Origin: Onchidella celtica
Taxonomy: Eukaryota; Mollusca; Gastropoda; Systellommatophora; Onchidiidae
DNA length: 64,000 nt
Assembly: GCA_963931925.1 (NCBI GenBank)
Contig: OZ007569.1
Span: 71,429,618-71,493,617 of the forward strand
Reading direction: 5' to 3'
In this document: positions 1 through 10,530 of the stretch, in pieces
How the letters are laid out: every line of letters starts with the position of its first letter
How positions within the stretch are numbered: the stretch's first letter is position 1
The notes under the pieces: generated by a model
Told to the model about the DNA's origin: nothing
The model's database searches: none
What the model saw: the letters and a program-made list of their open reading frames with translations, nothing else
Position numbers and translations under genes: made by a program

Positions 1-49
1 GGGGTCTCACAAATCCTCAGGGGTCTCACGAACATTTTGCAATGGCAAT

Positions 50-780
50 AATTTGAGTACGTTTCAGTGTTTAACAGTGAACACATCAAAGGAAGTGATA
101 ACGTCATGTGTTCATGGAAAAAAGAAAGGATCGGATGGCGAAATTAGCCTCACAAAGCAAGCTAAAAAAATACTTCCCAGGCGTTTCAAATTTCCTAATC
201 TAAAAACAAAACAAAATCAAAGCTAAAGGCAATTTTTAAATTTCACACAAATCCGAGCAATGTGGGAGGCGCTTGGTCTTGTTAAAAATCAGGCGAGGTT
301 TTGTTTACTATAAAAGATAAGATTTCAAGCTTTAAAGGGCATGTGCGGCTAAATAATATCAAAATTCTTAATTTTTGGTAAAATCTGAAAAATGTCGATT
401 TTTGCTTCCTAATCCATTTTTGTATCTGGCACAATGTGCAAAAGTCACGAAACTTTGCGCTTTTAGGGTTGAAACTGGTATGGATCGATGATTTTTTTGT
501 ACTGTTGTTTGCGTGGGTGTATTACAATCTGCGAGCCAGCAAGATGAGAACGCAGCCGCAAGACTGCGGCAATCCAACGCGTAGGATAGACGTCATGTTT
601 GCACATAGGAATGACATCGTGCCTACCTGGGTCCACTGGTTACGACGACGGGCCAATGTCGGTTTGATGTAGGAACCCGCCCTTACGGTAATTCCGCCAA
701 CTTTACAAAAATCTGATACAAATCTACGTCGGATTGACGTAGGGATACTGGCAGGGTAAATTCGTTCCCTAAAACTACCC
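50..780. repeat. Dispersed repeat R1, copy 1
   Basis: Unclassified repeat sharing several blocks with 54825-55780: the GTGAACACATC...GGAAGTGATAACGTCAT block near 75, an A-rich block ending AAATCCGAGC near 260, and the GGAATGACATCGT...TGATGTAGG...ACGGTAAT block at 610-700. Shorter parts recur at 38205-38285 and 53555-53790. No coding sense was recognised. Confidence 0.6.
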
Positions 781-1414
781 CCTCGCCACTATGCTTTTCA
801 TAAACTGGGGTCAGATCCCCCCTCTCCACCAACCTCACCTCACTCCCAACCCCCTCTGAGTTTATGTACTTTACGAAAGGCCCCTTGAACACTTTTATTC
901 AGTCACATGACCCCGAAATTTATCAAGCTGTTCCCAGGACCGCGATGAAATATGCTCAATATTTTCTCTGTTTTCGCCATGATATTGGAACTAAACAAAA
1001 CCGGAAACTCCTGGATGGAGCTGACCTTCCGGTAGTTGCAGAGTGCACGGCTTAATACGTTAAGTGGCCTTGAAAACGAAAGCGGTCACGTGTTCGGAAA
1101 TCATAAGTGCGCATGCCTGAGCTGACAGTTCCGGAAGTGAAGAGATAACACAAGGGCAGATAACTCCAGCTTCCGGTCGTTGCGATGATCTGGGCATCTT
1201 CAGATCCTGATGGAGTTGTGTCCCTTGCTGTGTGCCGGAAGTGATTTAATGTTGGTGCTGCTGTTGTAGTTGTTATCTCACAGCTCTGGCGTACCGTCCA
1301 CCTCCACAACTACTTCATCCTGAGACTTTCTCTAGGCTGCAGCGCCGGCAACGTCAACTTTTTCTTGTCATTGTCCTTGACGGTTTTGCCAAACTTTACT
1401 TACTGTTTGTTTGT
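781..1414. other. No gene recognised
   Basis: Unique-looking sequence between repeat R1 and the SINE tail. Short frames here have no recognisable motif. Confidence 0.5.
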
Positions 1415-1512
1415 GAAGTATACTTCTTTAATCCCATTTGGGAAATCTGCCTTAGGGTCATTGCAGCCCAGTCACAACTAGAGAAGACATGTCGTCGCCA
1501 CTATGGAGAGCT
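1415..1512 (-). mobile_element. SINE (tail A), 3' part, separated by a LINE insertion
   Basis: Minus-strand 3' part of a tRNA-derived SINE, with the tail ...TTTCCCAAATGGGATTAAAG then AAGTATAC. It continues the SINE body at 6033-6385; the two halves share the 16-bp duplication GCCACTATGGAGAGCT (1497-1512 and 6033-6048). Confidence 0.85.
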
Positions 1513-1519
1513 CTATTGC

Positions 1520-4500
1520 TCAACCCTGGCCGATCGAGTTTTTACTCGTGACGGCAATGGCGAATATGGCAGTATTCTTTAATTGTTTAACGTCCCCATA
1601 AAGGCAATTGGGGACTGTCGGGGTATCTGGGAGGTAGCGGGATCTCAGTTCTTTCAGTCCTTGGCACTCCGCAAGTATGTGCTCGACTGTCTCCTGCGGG
1701 GACCCGCAGTGCCGGCATACTGGCTCACGGAGTGGGTTGAAACGGTTTAGATGTGCGTTCAACTGGACATGTCCCGTCCTCATACGCTGTATAATGGTAG
1801 CGTATTTACGCTCTAGTGTCAAAATCGGGTCTTTGATGTCTGGTTTGGTTTGGTTATGATACACCCTACGTCCTTTATCCGAGTTTGCCCATTGATATAA
1901 CCATTTCCTGCGTCCGTGAGCGCGGATTCTGGCTCGGGCTGCTGGGTAAGACATGGGGTGCTTAGGCTGTTCGCCCCTGGTCCCCTGTTTCGCTAGGCTA
2001 TCAGCAACCTCGTTGCCCCGGATTCCTATGTGTGCGGGGATCCACTGGAGGTGGACCTCGACACCGTATCCACTTATGATCTGGTGGCAGATATGTCTGA
2101 TTTTATCTGCGCCACGTGCCTCGAGCTTGTGGTTGAGCGATTGGACGGCCATCAACGTGGCCCTTGAGTCTGTGAACACAACAATATCTTCTGGCGATAC
2201 TGTTCCGTTTTCAAAGCCATTGAAAACCGTAGTCAGTGTCCTCCAAATCGCTGTCGCCTCAGCGTCGAAGTTGGAGCCATTAGCCCCACACGGCCCATAG
2301 ATCTTTTCGGTGTCGGTGCCGTCAGGGTAGTAGATTATTGCTCCGTACCCCGCATTCGTAGTCGCCTGTACTGCCGAGCCGTCAGTATAAGCCTTAATCA
2401 TATGTGCTGGGTACGAGTCAATAGTTTCGCCAGCAGCCGTTTTCAGGATCGTGGGATTGACCTCCTTAGTCATACTTGTGTCTAGAAGCGTGGTTTTGAT
2501 CACTGGGGGTTTCAGGGAGGCGTGAGGTGGCTCTTTGGTCCATAACCGAAGGGGCATTCTCTCTTGTTCTAGCCCATACTCCTCAGTTAGTCGTTTGGCT
2601 TCGCCCAGGAACGACTTCTTCTGGAGTATTCTCGGTGGCGGGTCGGTTTCGATCGCCTCCCGCGCCGGGTAGTCCGGCTCGAGCCTTTTTAACCTCTCGT
2701 ACTGCTGTAGTATGCTTCCTTCCCTTCTCGTTGCCAGTGGTTCCACATTGGTCATAATTTCCAGAGCATTCGTAGGAGTGGATTTGAGGCAGCCTGTTAT
2801 GAGTCTCAGGGCGCTGTGCTGGTCTCGGTCCCGCGCCGACAGCGTTCGGTCGCTGGCCATTGGTTGTAGTGGCAGGCTATATTCTAGTCCTGCTCGGACA
2901 TAGACTAGATATAGCTGTCTGAGAACCTTCCCAGTAGCACCCCAATTGGTACTGGCGAGCACCTTTAACAGTGTTAATCGCCTCCTAGCCTCAGACTCAA
3001 GTTTGCTGACGTGCGTCTGCAAGTTGAGCCTGCTGTCAAGTTCAACTCCCAGGTATCGTGGTGCGCTTTCCCTTTTGAGTGTCTGGCCATTGATCTTAAG
3101 AGTGATGGTGGCTTTCTGGGCGTGTTTGCCGTTGGTGAAGAGTTGATAAACGGTCTTATCGACGTTTATCTCCATCTTCCACAATCGACAGTAGCAGGCA
3201 AGCGTCGCGAGGTCCCGGTTAAGGCCTCGCTGTAGCCATTGGACATGCTTTCCTGTCATCCAGATTACCATATCATCGGCATACATCGCTTTTTCGCTTC
3301 TCAGGTGTTTGGTAAGGTCGCTGGTATAAGCTGCAAACAGCGTGCAGCTTAACGCTGAACCTTGCGGCAGGCCATTCTCCATGGTGAGTTGGCTTGAGGT
3401 CTGTCCGTTCACTCTGGTACGGACTGTTCGATTGTGAAGGAAATCTTTTACCCATGCATACAAGTTTCCTTTGACCTCCGCCTTGAGTAATTTAAGGAGT
3501 AGCCCACCTTTATACACCTTATCGTACGCTTGTTTGAGATCGACGAATACGGCGATAGTATGCTCCCGCCTATGTAAACCATTATTAACCGCTTGGGTCA
3601 ATCGGATAAGCTGGTCCATCGTTTGCCTGCCACTACGGAAGCCCGCCTGGTGTCTGTCTAGAAGTCCGCGCTCTTCTAGATACCAGGTCAGCCGGTAGTT
3701 AACCATCCTCTCCCCTACTTTGCAGATGCAAGAGGTAAGGGATATTGGCCTATAATGTGATGGTTCGGTACCATCTTTGCCTGATTTCGGGATAGCTGTC
3801 ACCACTGCCTTTTTCCAGTCAATAGGGAGCTTTCCTTGATGCCATGTTCTATTTATTAAGGCTAGGAGCCATTTCTTTGCCATCGGGCCCATCTGGAGCA
3901 ACATCTCGTTGGAGATTTTGTCCGGGCCTGGCGCTTTACGATTTTTACACTTGCCAAGTGCTCTCTCCAGTTCCTCTAGGGTGAACTCACTGTTTAGACC
4001 CTCGTAATCGCTGTCTACCTGCGACTTTTCGAGCTGACGCCTGACCTTACGGAGCCCCTTATCCGTATTCGTAGCTTTGCCACTCTTATTTGTACTGGCA
4101 AAGTGTCGGTTAAGCATGGTTGCACGCTTATGGTCTGTCACCGCGACCGTCCCATTTGCCCGTATCGGAGCGACATTCTTCACTCTTTGCCCCCGATTAA
4201 GGCGGTTCAGGACGGTCCACGCTCGGCCACCACTCGGGTCCACGTTCAGAGACTCACACAAGTTTATCCACTTTGCCCTTTTTGTGCTTCTAGACAATAG
4301 CTTGACTTTAGCGGTCAATCTGTTGTACTCGATCCTGGACGCCGTGTTCGTTTTTGCTTTTCTTCCCGCCCTCTTACGCTGTCGGACCGCCTGTTCAAGT
4401 TCCTTTGACCAGGGCAAGCGATTTAGGGGCTGCAGTCCTCGCGGAATACTCCGCTTAGCAGCTGCGAGCACGGCCGTAGTCAGTACGGCGTTGGCTTCGT

Positions 4501-5554
4501 CAATAGAACCCTCGTTGGGGTCCACCTCGTTCAGAGTTAAACCTAAAGTCTCTCTGAACTCTTCCCATCTGCCTCGCTTATAATTCCAGTTTAAACGCTT
4601 CTCCTTCTTCTTAGCTGTTTTGGTCTGGATTTGTACGAGGAGAGGAAGGTGGTCGCTACCTACGTCCTCGAGGACTGTGTAGCTGTGTCTGGTAACGAGG
4701 TCAGCAGATAGAAGCCTAATGTCGGGCCGACTCTCCACGCCGTTTCCTCTATTTAGGCAAGTAGGCTCGGAGTCCACTGATTGTATCCGGACCAGGTTCG
4801 AACTTAGGAGGAGATCTTCGACATTTCTTCCTGCGGTGTTCGTGGATTCTGGAGCATATCCCATTTCAGGGCTTCGTGCGTTGAAGTCTCCTCCTATGAT
4901 GGTATTTATAAAGGTAGCCTCTGTCAACCCTAGGTCGCAGGGGACCTTTGGCGGATTGTACACATTCGTGATGGTAAAGGACACGCCGTCCTTCCATACT
5001 GTAAGAGTGAGGGTATCAGTTTCACCCTTGCTCGTCAGGGCGTGTTGCCTCACGGCCGTAATATCATTACGGACCAATGTGGCAATGCCTCTGCACTTGG
5101 TACACGAGCAGGTGTATATGGTATACCCTGTGACGTGCGCGCCTCTCCCATTCAGTAGAGTCTCTTGAAGCAGAGCTACATGTATATGTTTTGCCTTTAG
5201 GAGCTTAGTTAGCTCCAAGACCTTCGGGCGAAGGCCGCAGACGTTAAGCTGCAACATGTTAAGTGTCGCAGGGGGATCCCTCGCCGCTAGGGTCCCCTTC
5301 TTGGTTTTCACACACGCATTCACACTCGCATTCGGACACAGGTCACCAGTAGTATACTTGCGCAAGGGGACCTGGCAACTGCCATCCTCCTTACGGAGAA
5401 TATGTCTGGGTTTCTCAGCCCCACGTTTATTTCTGCCATATTTTACCATCATGATTAGTGGGTGTTTGTTACTGCTTGAGCCCCTTTCAGACAAATGGAG
5501 GCTGATGACAGCCTGAACCGACTGATTCGTATCACGTCGTGACCAGAATCTCAC
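1520..5554 (-). CDS. LINE polyprotein: APE endonuclease, reverse transcriptase, RNase H, zinc knuckle
   Basis: 1344 codons, uninterrupted. The APE endonuclease spans about residues 97-310 (LLQET with E131, GGDFNAR with D223/N225, SDH at 300-302). RT spans about 580-830: YRPISL, FVDLKQAYD (D672), GLPQGS, and YADD at 758-761. RNase H spans about 1050-1190, with D1058, E1099, D1129, H1175 and D1185 all present. A C-terminal Cys/His knuckle has the form C-x2-C...H-x4-C (CRHCGS...VEHILAEC). It nicks target DNA and copies its own RNA into the break. The start is uncertain: the first in-frame ATG gives the 95-residue basic lead; a second Met pair at 35-36 begins a more basic stretch. No separate ORF1/gag-like protein was seen. 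All catalytic residues look intact, so it may be active (inference). Confidence 0.93.
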   Translation of the reverse strand: MRFWSRRDTNQSVQAVISLHLSERGSSSNKHPLIMMVKYGRNKRGAEKPRHILRKEDGSCQVPLRKYTTGDLCPNASVNACVKTKKGTLAARDPPATLNMLQLNVCGLRPKVLELTKLLKAKHIHVALLQETLLNGRGAHVTGYTIYTCSCTKCRGIATLVRNDITAVRQHALTSKGETDTLTLTVWKDGVSFTITNVYNPPKVPCDLGLTEATFINTIIGGDFNARSPEMGYAPESTNTAGRNVEDLLLSSNLVRIQSVDSEPTCLNRGNGVESRPDIRLLSADLVTRHSYTVLEDVGSDHLPLLVQIQTKTAKKKEKRLNWNYKRGRWEEFRETLGLTLNEVDPNEGSIDEANAVLTTAVLAAAKRSIPRGLQPLNRLPWSKELEQAVRQRKRAGRKAKTNTASRIEYNRLTAKVKLLSRSTKRAKWINLCESLNVDPSGGRAWTVLNRLNRGQRVKNVAPIRANGTVAVTDHKRATMLNRHFASTNKSGKATNTDKGLRKVRRQLEKSQVDSDYEGLNSEFTLEELERALGKCKNRKAPGPDKISNEMLLQMGPMAKKWLLALINRTWHQGKLPIDWKKAVVTAIPKSGKDGTEPSHYRPISLTSCICKVGERMVNYRLTWYLEERGLLDRHQAGFRSGRQTMDQLIRLTQAVNNGLHRREHTIAVFVDLKQAYDKVYKGGLLLKLLKAEVKGNLYAWVKDFLHNRTVRTRVNGQTSSQLTMENGLPQGSALSCTLFAAYTSDLTKHLRSEKAMYADDMVIWMTGKHVQWLQRGLNRDLATLACYCRLWKMEINVDKTVYQLFTNGKHAQKATITLKINGQTLKRESAPRYLGVELDSRLNLQTHVSKLESEARRRLTLLKVLASTNWGATGKVLRQLYLVYVRAGLEYSLPLQPMASDRTLSARDRDQHSALRLITGCLKSTPTNALEIMTNVEPLATRREGSILQQYERLKRLEPDYPAREAIETDPPPRILQKKSFLGEAKRLTEEYGLEQERMPLRLWTKEPPHASLKPPVIKTTLLDTSMTKEVNPTILKTAAGETIDSYPAHMIKAYTDGSAVQATTNAGYGAIIYYPDGTDTEKIYGPCGANGSNFDAEATAIWRTLTTVFNGFENGTVSPEDIVVFTDSRATLMAVQSLNHKLEARGADKIRHICHQIISGYGVEVHLQWIPAHIGIRGNEVADSLAKQGTRGEQPKHPMSYPAARARIRAHGRRKWLYQWANSDKGRRVYHNQTKPDIKDPILTLERKYATIIQRMRTGHVQLNAHLNRFNPLREPVCRHCGSPQETVEHILAECQGLKELRSRYLPDTPTVPNCLYGDVKQLKNTAIFAIAVTSKNSIGQG

Positions 5555-6032
5555 TTTTTCATCCGCCAGCGTGCGGTCATTGTCTCGTTAAGTCATTGTC
5601 ATGTAGTGCTTGCTGCACGACTTATCGAAGGATCGATCTGATCAGTCCCCGGCCCTCAATCGGGGACTGCCACCACTGCGTTCTGCTAGGCAATTTGCCC
5701 CCTTCTGCCTACAGTAACGGAAAGCTCCCAGTGTTTAACGGCTTCGGGAAGGTCAGCCGTCAGCCCGTCCCTGTTAGCTAGCCCCCAGCTTGGGCTGCCC
5801 CGCTGCTACCACGTGGCGGTCGAGAAGAAATTCTCCCCGGGTCTCTCCAGACCTGGGATCGGGCTTATCCGGAGCCCGGAGGCTGCGGAATGGTCATAGG
5901 CGAAACGGTGATCATCTGCTAGTACCACTCGTTCGCATGCACCTTGTACGAGGGACCTACCGAGACAGGACCAGTATTCGATCTCAGTAGTCGGTTTCCC
6001 GGAAACACTGCAACAGCAGGACCCTCGGAGCA
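5555..6032 (-). other. LINE 5' untranslated leader
   Basis: GC-rich leader between the duplication and the first ATG of the LINE frame. Non-LTR elements usually carry an internal promoter here (known for the group); no motif was identified. Confidence 0.6.
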
Positions 6033-6385
6033 GCCACTATGGAGAGCTGGTCGGCTTTTGTAAGTTTGTTTCTTTTTTTCTTTTGATGGCAGTGTGATTA
6101 ATTTGTTGTTGTTTTTAAATTTTGCCCGGGCAGAGGCATGTTCGGCCTGCTCTTCTCGACTTCCAACTGCCAAGGTATCTTTAACGTGTTCAAAGTGCAC
6201 ACGGGCCCTCCGAATTTTCGGCCTTATCCGTGAAGACTAGGTCCTCGATTCTACCTACCATAGGATCAGGGACGGGAAAATATAAGAAAAATCCGAACAT
6301 CCCAACATGCCTGCACAGGCTGGGAACCGAACCCAGTATCTTCGGCATGAGAGGTGAGCACCTTGCTTCTAGATCAAAGCGCCCA
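6033..6385 (-). mobile_element. SINE (tail A), tRNA-like head and body, split by the LINE
   Basis: The head near 6385-6300 reads on the minus strand as a tRNA-like pol III promoter: A-box-like TGATCTAGAAGCAAGG and B-box-like GGGTTCGGTTCCC. The body includes GTAGGTAGAATCGAGGACC and CTTGGCAGTTGGAAGTCGAG. It runs into the LINE duplication and resumes at 1512. Confidence 0.85.
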
Positions 6386-6524
6386 CATTTCGTTTAAAAA
6401 GCAGGTCTAGGCGATTCCCTACAGCCAGTACAATATAATCGGACAGTGGCAAGTACTCTAAGTAAGGAGAATCCCTAAATATTACATACGAGCAATGTAT
6501 TACATACATTTTTGAGACATTCAC

Positions 6525-6850
6525 AGTCAGATTGTCGCTTAGTGAAGAGGCTTTTTCTATTGGTGAATCTAAAATGTGGAACAACATTAGCGTTGACACC
6601 AGGAAAAGTGAGAACATCGTCACATTTAAAAATAGGCTCAAAACTGAATTGTTAAGGGCTGTTTTCTGTGGAAACTGAATGATGTCCCTTTTTGGTCTAG
6701 ATGTTTGATGATGAGAGTAGATCAAGTGTTTGTTAATGTGTGTGAGTGGGAGTATTATGAATTGATCTTATGTTAATCCTGTTAGTTCAGCGCTTTAGAA
6801 CACATCATTTTTATGTGGATTTGAGCGCTATATGTTAATGAAGACATTAC
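6525..6850 (+). mobile_element. LINE 3' end (CR1/L2-like), remnant
   Basis: Encodes, with interruptions, the C-terminal RT tail block typical of CR1/L2-type LINEs (LWNNI..D.R, then VTFK..LK). A 3'UTR follows, ending GTGGATTTGAGCGCTATATG. The same sequence recurs at 27815-28010 and 28799-28895. Confidence 0.65.
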
Positions 6851-7234
6851 AAATTATATACCAGCAAAATGGCCTCCCTTGCGCCGGAGTTTACAAAAAC
6901 ATGCTTTTCTCAACATCCCATTTCGCAGTTTTATACAAGGGGATAATTTAATGCTACACCGGAAAGCGCAGCCAAACTACCGGAAGATCACACCGGGAAA
7001 AGAGATTTGTTTCACTAAATTAAATGTTGACAGGAAAAGCTAATAACACAAGACTGTAAACTGCCAAGCGGAAAAGGTACAGCTCAACTCCAAAACCTGT
7101 CCTCGCTGAGAGTAATCTATTCATGTAATATTATACCCGTGATTACATTCGTTCGTCACCAGCTAGATTTAAAAAAAAATAGATTTAAGTGAAAACTGCA
7201 CTTTTGTACGTTTTGTTGATTGTCTCGGAGTTCT
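6851..7234. other. No gene recognised
   Basis: AT-rich, no motif seen. Confidence 0.5.
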
Positions 7235-7345
7235 CAGCGTTAAGCTGTGTTTTCATGTGTACGGAAACAAACGGCGATGGAAACGTAGAAAATCCACCAA
7301 GTAGTAAACAGAAAGAATGTTTTCATGTGCGCAGAAACGGCGTTC
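7235..7345. repeat. Dispersed repeat R2, copy 1
   Basis: The block GTTTTCATGTGTACGGAAAC...GGCGATGGAAACGT recurs at 49905-50000 beside the 50-bp array. The 20-base start is repeated within this copy at about 7320. Confidence 0.5.
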
Positions 7346-7779
7346 CCGTACAAATGAAAATGGCAAGCATAAACTTAACAACACAATCATCAAGAAAATA
7401 TGCAACATAACAGACACGGCATTTTTCAGTTTTAACCATCTATACTCAAATTCTTGTGTGAAAAAATTCATGTCCATCGTAAACGACAGCCACCATCCCC
7501 TGTTTCATCAAATTTCTAGATCATCCAAGAGCAACAGAATAATACACATGAAAACAAACAGGGAAAGATACAGAAGCTCGTTTTTGCCTTCCGCAATTCG
7601 CATCAGCAAGTTATTTTAACTAGATAGATATGTGCACATTTCATTAAAGTTCTTTCCATGTCACGCCATGTATACCTGTTAATGACTTATTGAGTTTGTT
7701 TATGTAATGATACGTAAGACATGTGTACCACGTGTGTGTTGTTAAATGCTCTGTGAAAAAGAATTTCCCTTATGGGATA
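7346..7779. other. No gene recognised
   Basis: A short open frame with no known domain. The end, TAATAAAGTGGTTCTTATCT, resembles a retroelement 3' end running into the pentanucleotide array, which may have grown from its tail. Confidence 0.4.
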
Positions 7780-7784
7780 ATAAA

Positions 7785-7938
7785 GTGGTTCTTATCTTAT
7801 CTATCTTATCTATCTATCTTATCTAATCTTATCTTATCTTATCTATATTATCTTATCTTATCTTATCTATCTTATCTATAATTTATTATCTTATCTATCT
7901 TATCTTATCTTATTATATCTTATCTTATCTTATCTTAT

Positions 7939-7969
<31 letters not shown>

Positions 7970-8090
7970 TATCTTATCTTATCTTATCTTATCTTATCTT
8001 ATTATCTTATCTTATCTTATCTTATCTTATCTGTCTTATCTTATCTTATCTTATCTATCTTATCTTATCTTATCTAATCTATCTTAAAAC
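7785..8090. repeat. TATCT/CTTAT pentanucleotide microsatellite
   Basis: About 300 bp of CTTAT units with occasional 4-base (TATC) units. It starts directly after a retroelement-like tail ending GGTTCTTATCTTATCT. Confidence 0.95.
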
Positions 8091-8999
8091 ACTCTTATTT
8101 CATTACTTGAAAGCTTTTTCACGGTTCCGTTGTCGTTTCCGTATCCGTACATACGAAAACTCAGCATGAAGGTTTGCAACTTGCTGTTATCTGTGTACAT
8201 AAGGTTAACAGCTTCTATTCCAGTCAGTGTTGTGGAAAACTACCCGGAGCCCTGTTGATTCCAGCTCATCAAGTCAAAAGTTTTCACCCAGTGAATGTAG
8301 CATCTGCAAGCTACCCCTTGCCCTTCCCCGTTGCTTGTTATACTGGTGACTGAGCATGTGTTCACTTCTCTTTTCATTTTATTGTTGACGTTCGCCAGAG
8401 TGTACCCACTGACCTTGCCCTCCTTTCTTGTGAGTAGTTTTTTTCCTTGCTCGGTTGTTGACCCTTTTCGTAAATATTAATATGTTCCCGAACATTCCAT
8501 AAGGTCGTAGAACTAGATGTTTACGCCAGATTCGGCCTTTAGTGATGTAACCTGGTGACGTATTGATACGTGATTGGTTAGTTTGTGTGCTTCGGGCGAG
8601 GGCAGAGGTTAGACTAATTTCGGGAATTTTCTACAGAAATATCTATATCATATATATATAGACCCATGTAAGGGGTTGGTGGGTGAGTAAGTGAGTTTTT
8701 CTTCTCGTGTGGCGTATGATATTTAGTAGTTCGCTGGTGCCTTCCTAATATTTTATTGTTCAGTATACAGTTATTAAACCTAGTCTTATTTAATCGATCG
8801 TCGGATCTCGTGTTTATTTTTTCTACAGCTGTAATAGTTTCGTTTTCTAAAGGGTTGTAGTTAGATCAACTAACTCCCCCCTACTATAACGTGCTAGAAC
8901 AACCTCAGCTGTTACAGTGAATCTCTGGGAACACAAACAACAGATTAGACATTGAACTCAGGTTTATCCTGTCTACACGGTGTTTCTCTGAATATTACT
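8091..8999. other. No gene recognised
   Basis: No long frame or known repeat was recognised in about 900 bp. Confidence 0.5.
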
Positions 9000-9352
9000 T
9001 GCCTATAGGTCTTTACGCCTGATTTGCCTTGTGTTTATTTGTCTTGTTCTTGTTTCTGTGTGTCTTTGTGGTAGGTTTAACTTTTTAAGAATTTTCCCCT
9101 TGTTCGGCCTGCTCTTCTGGACTTTCAACTGCCAAGGTATCTTTAACGTGCGCGACGTGCATTTGGGCCCTGGGAGTTTTTTGTCCTCACCCGAGAAGAC
9201 CAGGTACTCGATCCTTCCTACCATAGAATCAGGGACAGGAATCCCCCCCCCCCCTTCCAAATCAAAAACTCCTGCAGCGTCCGGGGATCGAATCCGGTAC
9301 CTTCAGCATGAGAGGCGAGCACCTTGCCTCTGAACCACCGTGTCCCCAATAT
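9000..9352 (-). mobile_element. SINE (tail B)
   Basis: Minus-strand copy. The tRNA-like head (9352-9275) has GGTGGTTCAGAGGCAAGG and GGATTCGATCCCC. The body is shared with the other SINEs. The 3' part differs from tail A: CTACCACAAAGACACACAG ... TAAAGACC. It contains a 12-base C run. Confidence 0.88.
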
Positions 9353-10530
9353 TGTCTCAGTTCAGCCAACTACTCTTGAGCCGCTCAGAGCGGTTTGAGG
9401 GAAAGAGGGAAATTAGCGATTATAGGATAACGGATCTGCTCCTCTCCCCCCCCCCCCCCAAAGAAAACAAACACACACACACAGAAGACAAAGAAAGAAA
9501 TTTATGAGAACTACTCTATTTATGTACCAGCTTCCAAAGTAGCCGGATCGCTATAGCGCAGTCACATGAAGTAACCAGTGGTCCGGACGATAATGCTTAG
9601 TTATATTATCAGACCTGTCTCATATAAGACATTATCTCTCTCTGCCTCTCTCTCTCCCAACCAGGCCAGCGCGCGCCTAGCGTGTGAGCGCTTTAATGAC
9701 GTCAGCATTCATTGTGTGGATGTAATGAATTGCTCACACTTGAGTGCACGTGCACACAGACAGCACAGACCATTATTTAACACAATTTCCTGCCGCTCTC
9801 CAAGTAAATCCGATCTAACAGAATTAATGTGAAAATGATTTCGTAAGAAATAAACTTAACGGCAGCTTGAATTCTTTCTCATTAACCTCCCCCTTCTTTC
9901 TTTCTATCCCAGTCAACGAAATTGAGCCTTTCCAGGGAAATGGACCACTTTGCAATTTAAAAAATTAATTAATTAAGTTAAGGGTATACTGTGAAAGTAC
10001 CAATTGTCCTGAGAAGAATTCACTTTCTTTCATGTAAAAATGTTGAAAATTCACCAAGTTACGGTAGAAAATTTTCTGTCACTTTTTAGAAAAAACGAGT
10101 CTAAAGTTTACTTAAATTTAAAAAGACCATTACATTGGATCAGAAAAATGAAAAAAAAATTCCAGATATTTATTGGTGGAATTTATTAAAATCCCAATTT
10201 GCCCAGGCATGAACAAATGATTGAGGAATCTATTTATACGGAAAACTGATATAGGACCGAGAAGTCCTCATCCATCTATTTTTGGCTCTGTGTTGAAAGT
10301 GGCGACATGTGAACCATGAAACCTCCTTGACCCCAATAAAATTCTAAGCGTTTTGATTTTTTTCATAGTTTAATTTTGTATCACGACACTGAACAGAAAT
10401 TGTCCAGCAATCTCCATTGAAAGCAAAGTGTGCAATGACACTAAGACACACAGACATCCACGCGTACAAACAAACACTACACGTGCGTGCACTCACAACT
10501 ACTCACAGTTCATGCTCTTCATCTCCAGCC
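9353..10530. other. No gene recognised
   Basis: Contains a C13 run near 9448 and a TCTC-rich patch near 9630. No coding sense. Confidence 0.5.

Larger units (their letters stand above)
1513..6032 (-). mobile_element. Full-length LINE with RNase H (I/Ingi/Nimb-like group)
   Basis: A 4520-bp non-LTR retrotransposon inserted in a SINE, bounded by a perfect 16-bp direct repeat. It has a roughly 480-bp 5' leader (5555-6032), one long reading frame, and a 3' end only seven bases past the stop (GCAATAG), with no poly(A). The APE-type endonuclease, RT and RNase H order places it in the RNase-H-bearing I-superfamily. A single frame fits Ingi-like elements better than two-frame I elements, but the clade is not settled. 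The intact frame and perfect duplication suggest recent insertion. Confidence 0.92.

Noticed and set aside
1404-1512. The idea that the LINE and SINE share a 3' tail (partner pair)
   Set aside because: The 16-bp duplication shows this tail belongs to the interrupted SINE, not to the LINE.
7189-7619. Plus-strand frames of 73 and 100 codons
   Set aside because: Lie in dispersed repeat R2 and a retroelement-like tail; no domain.
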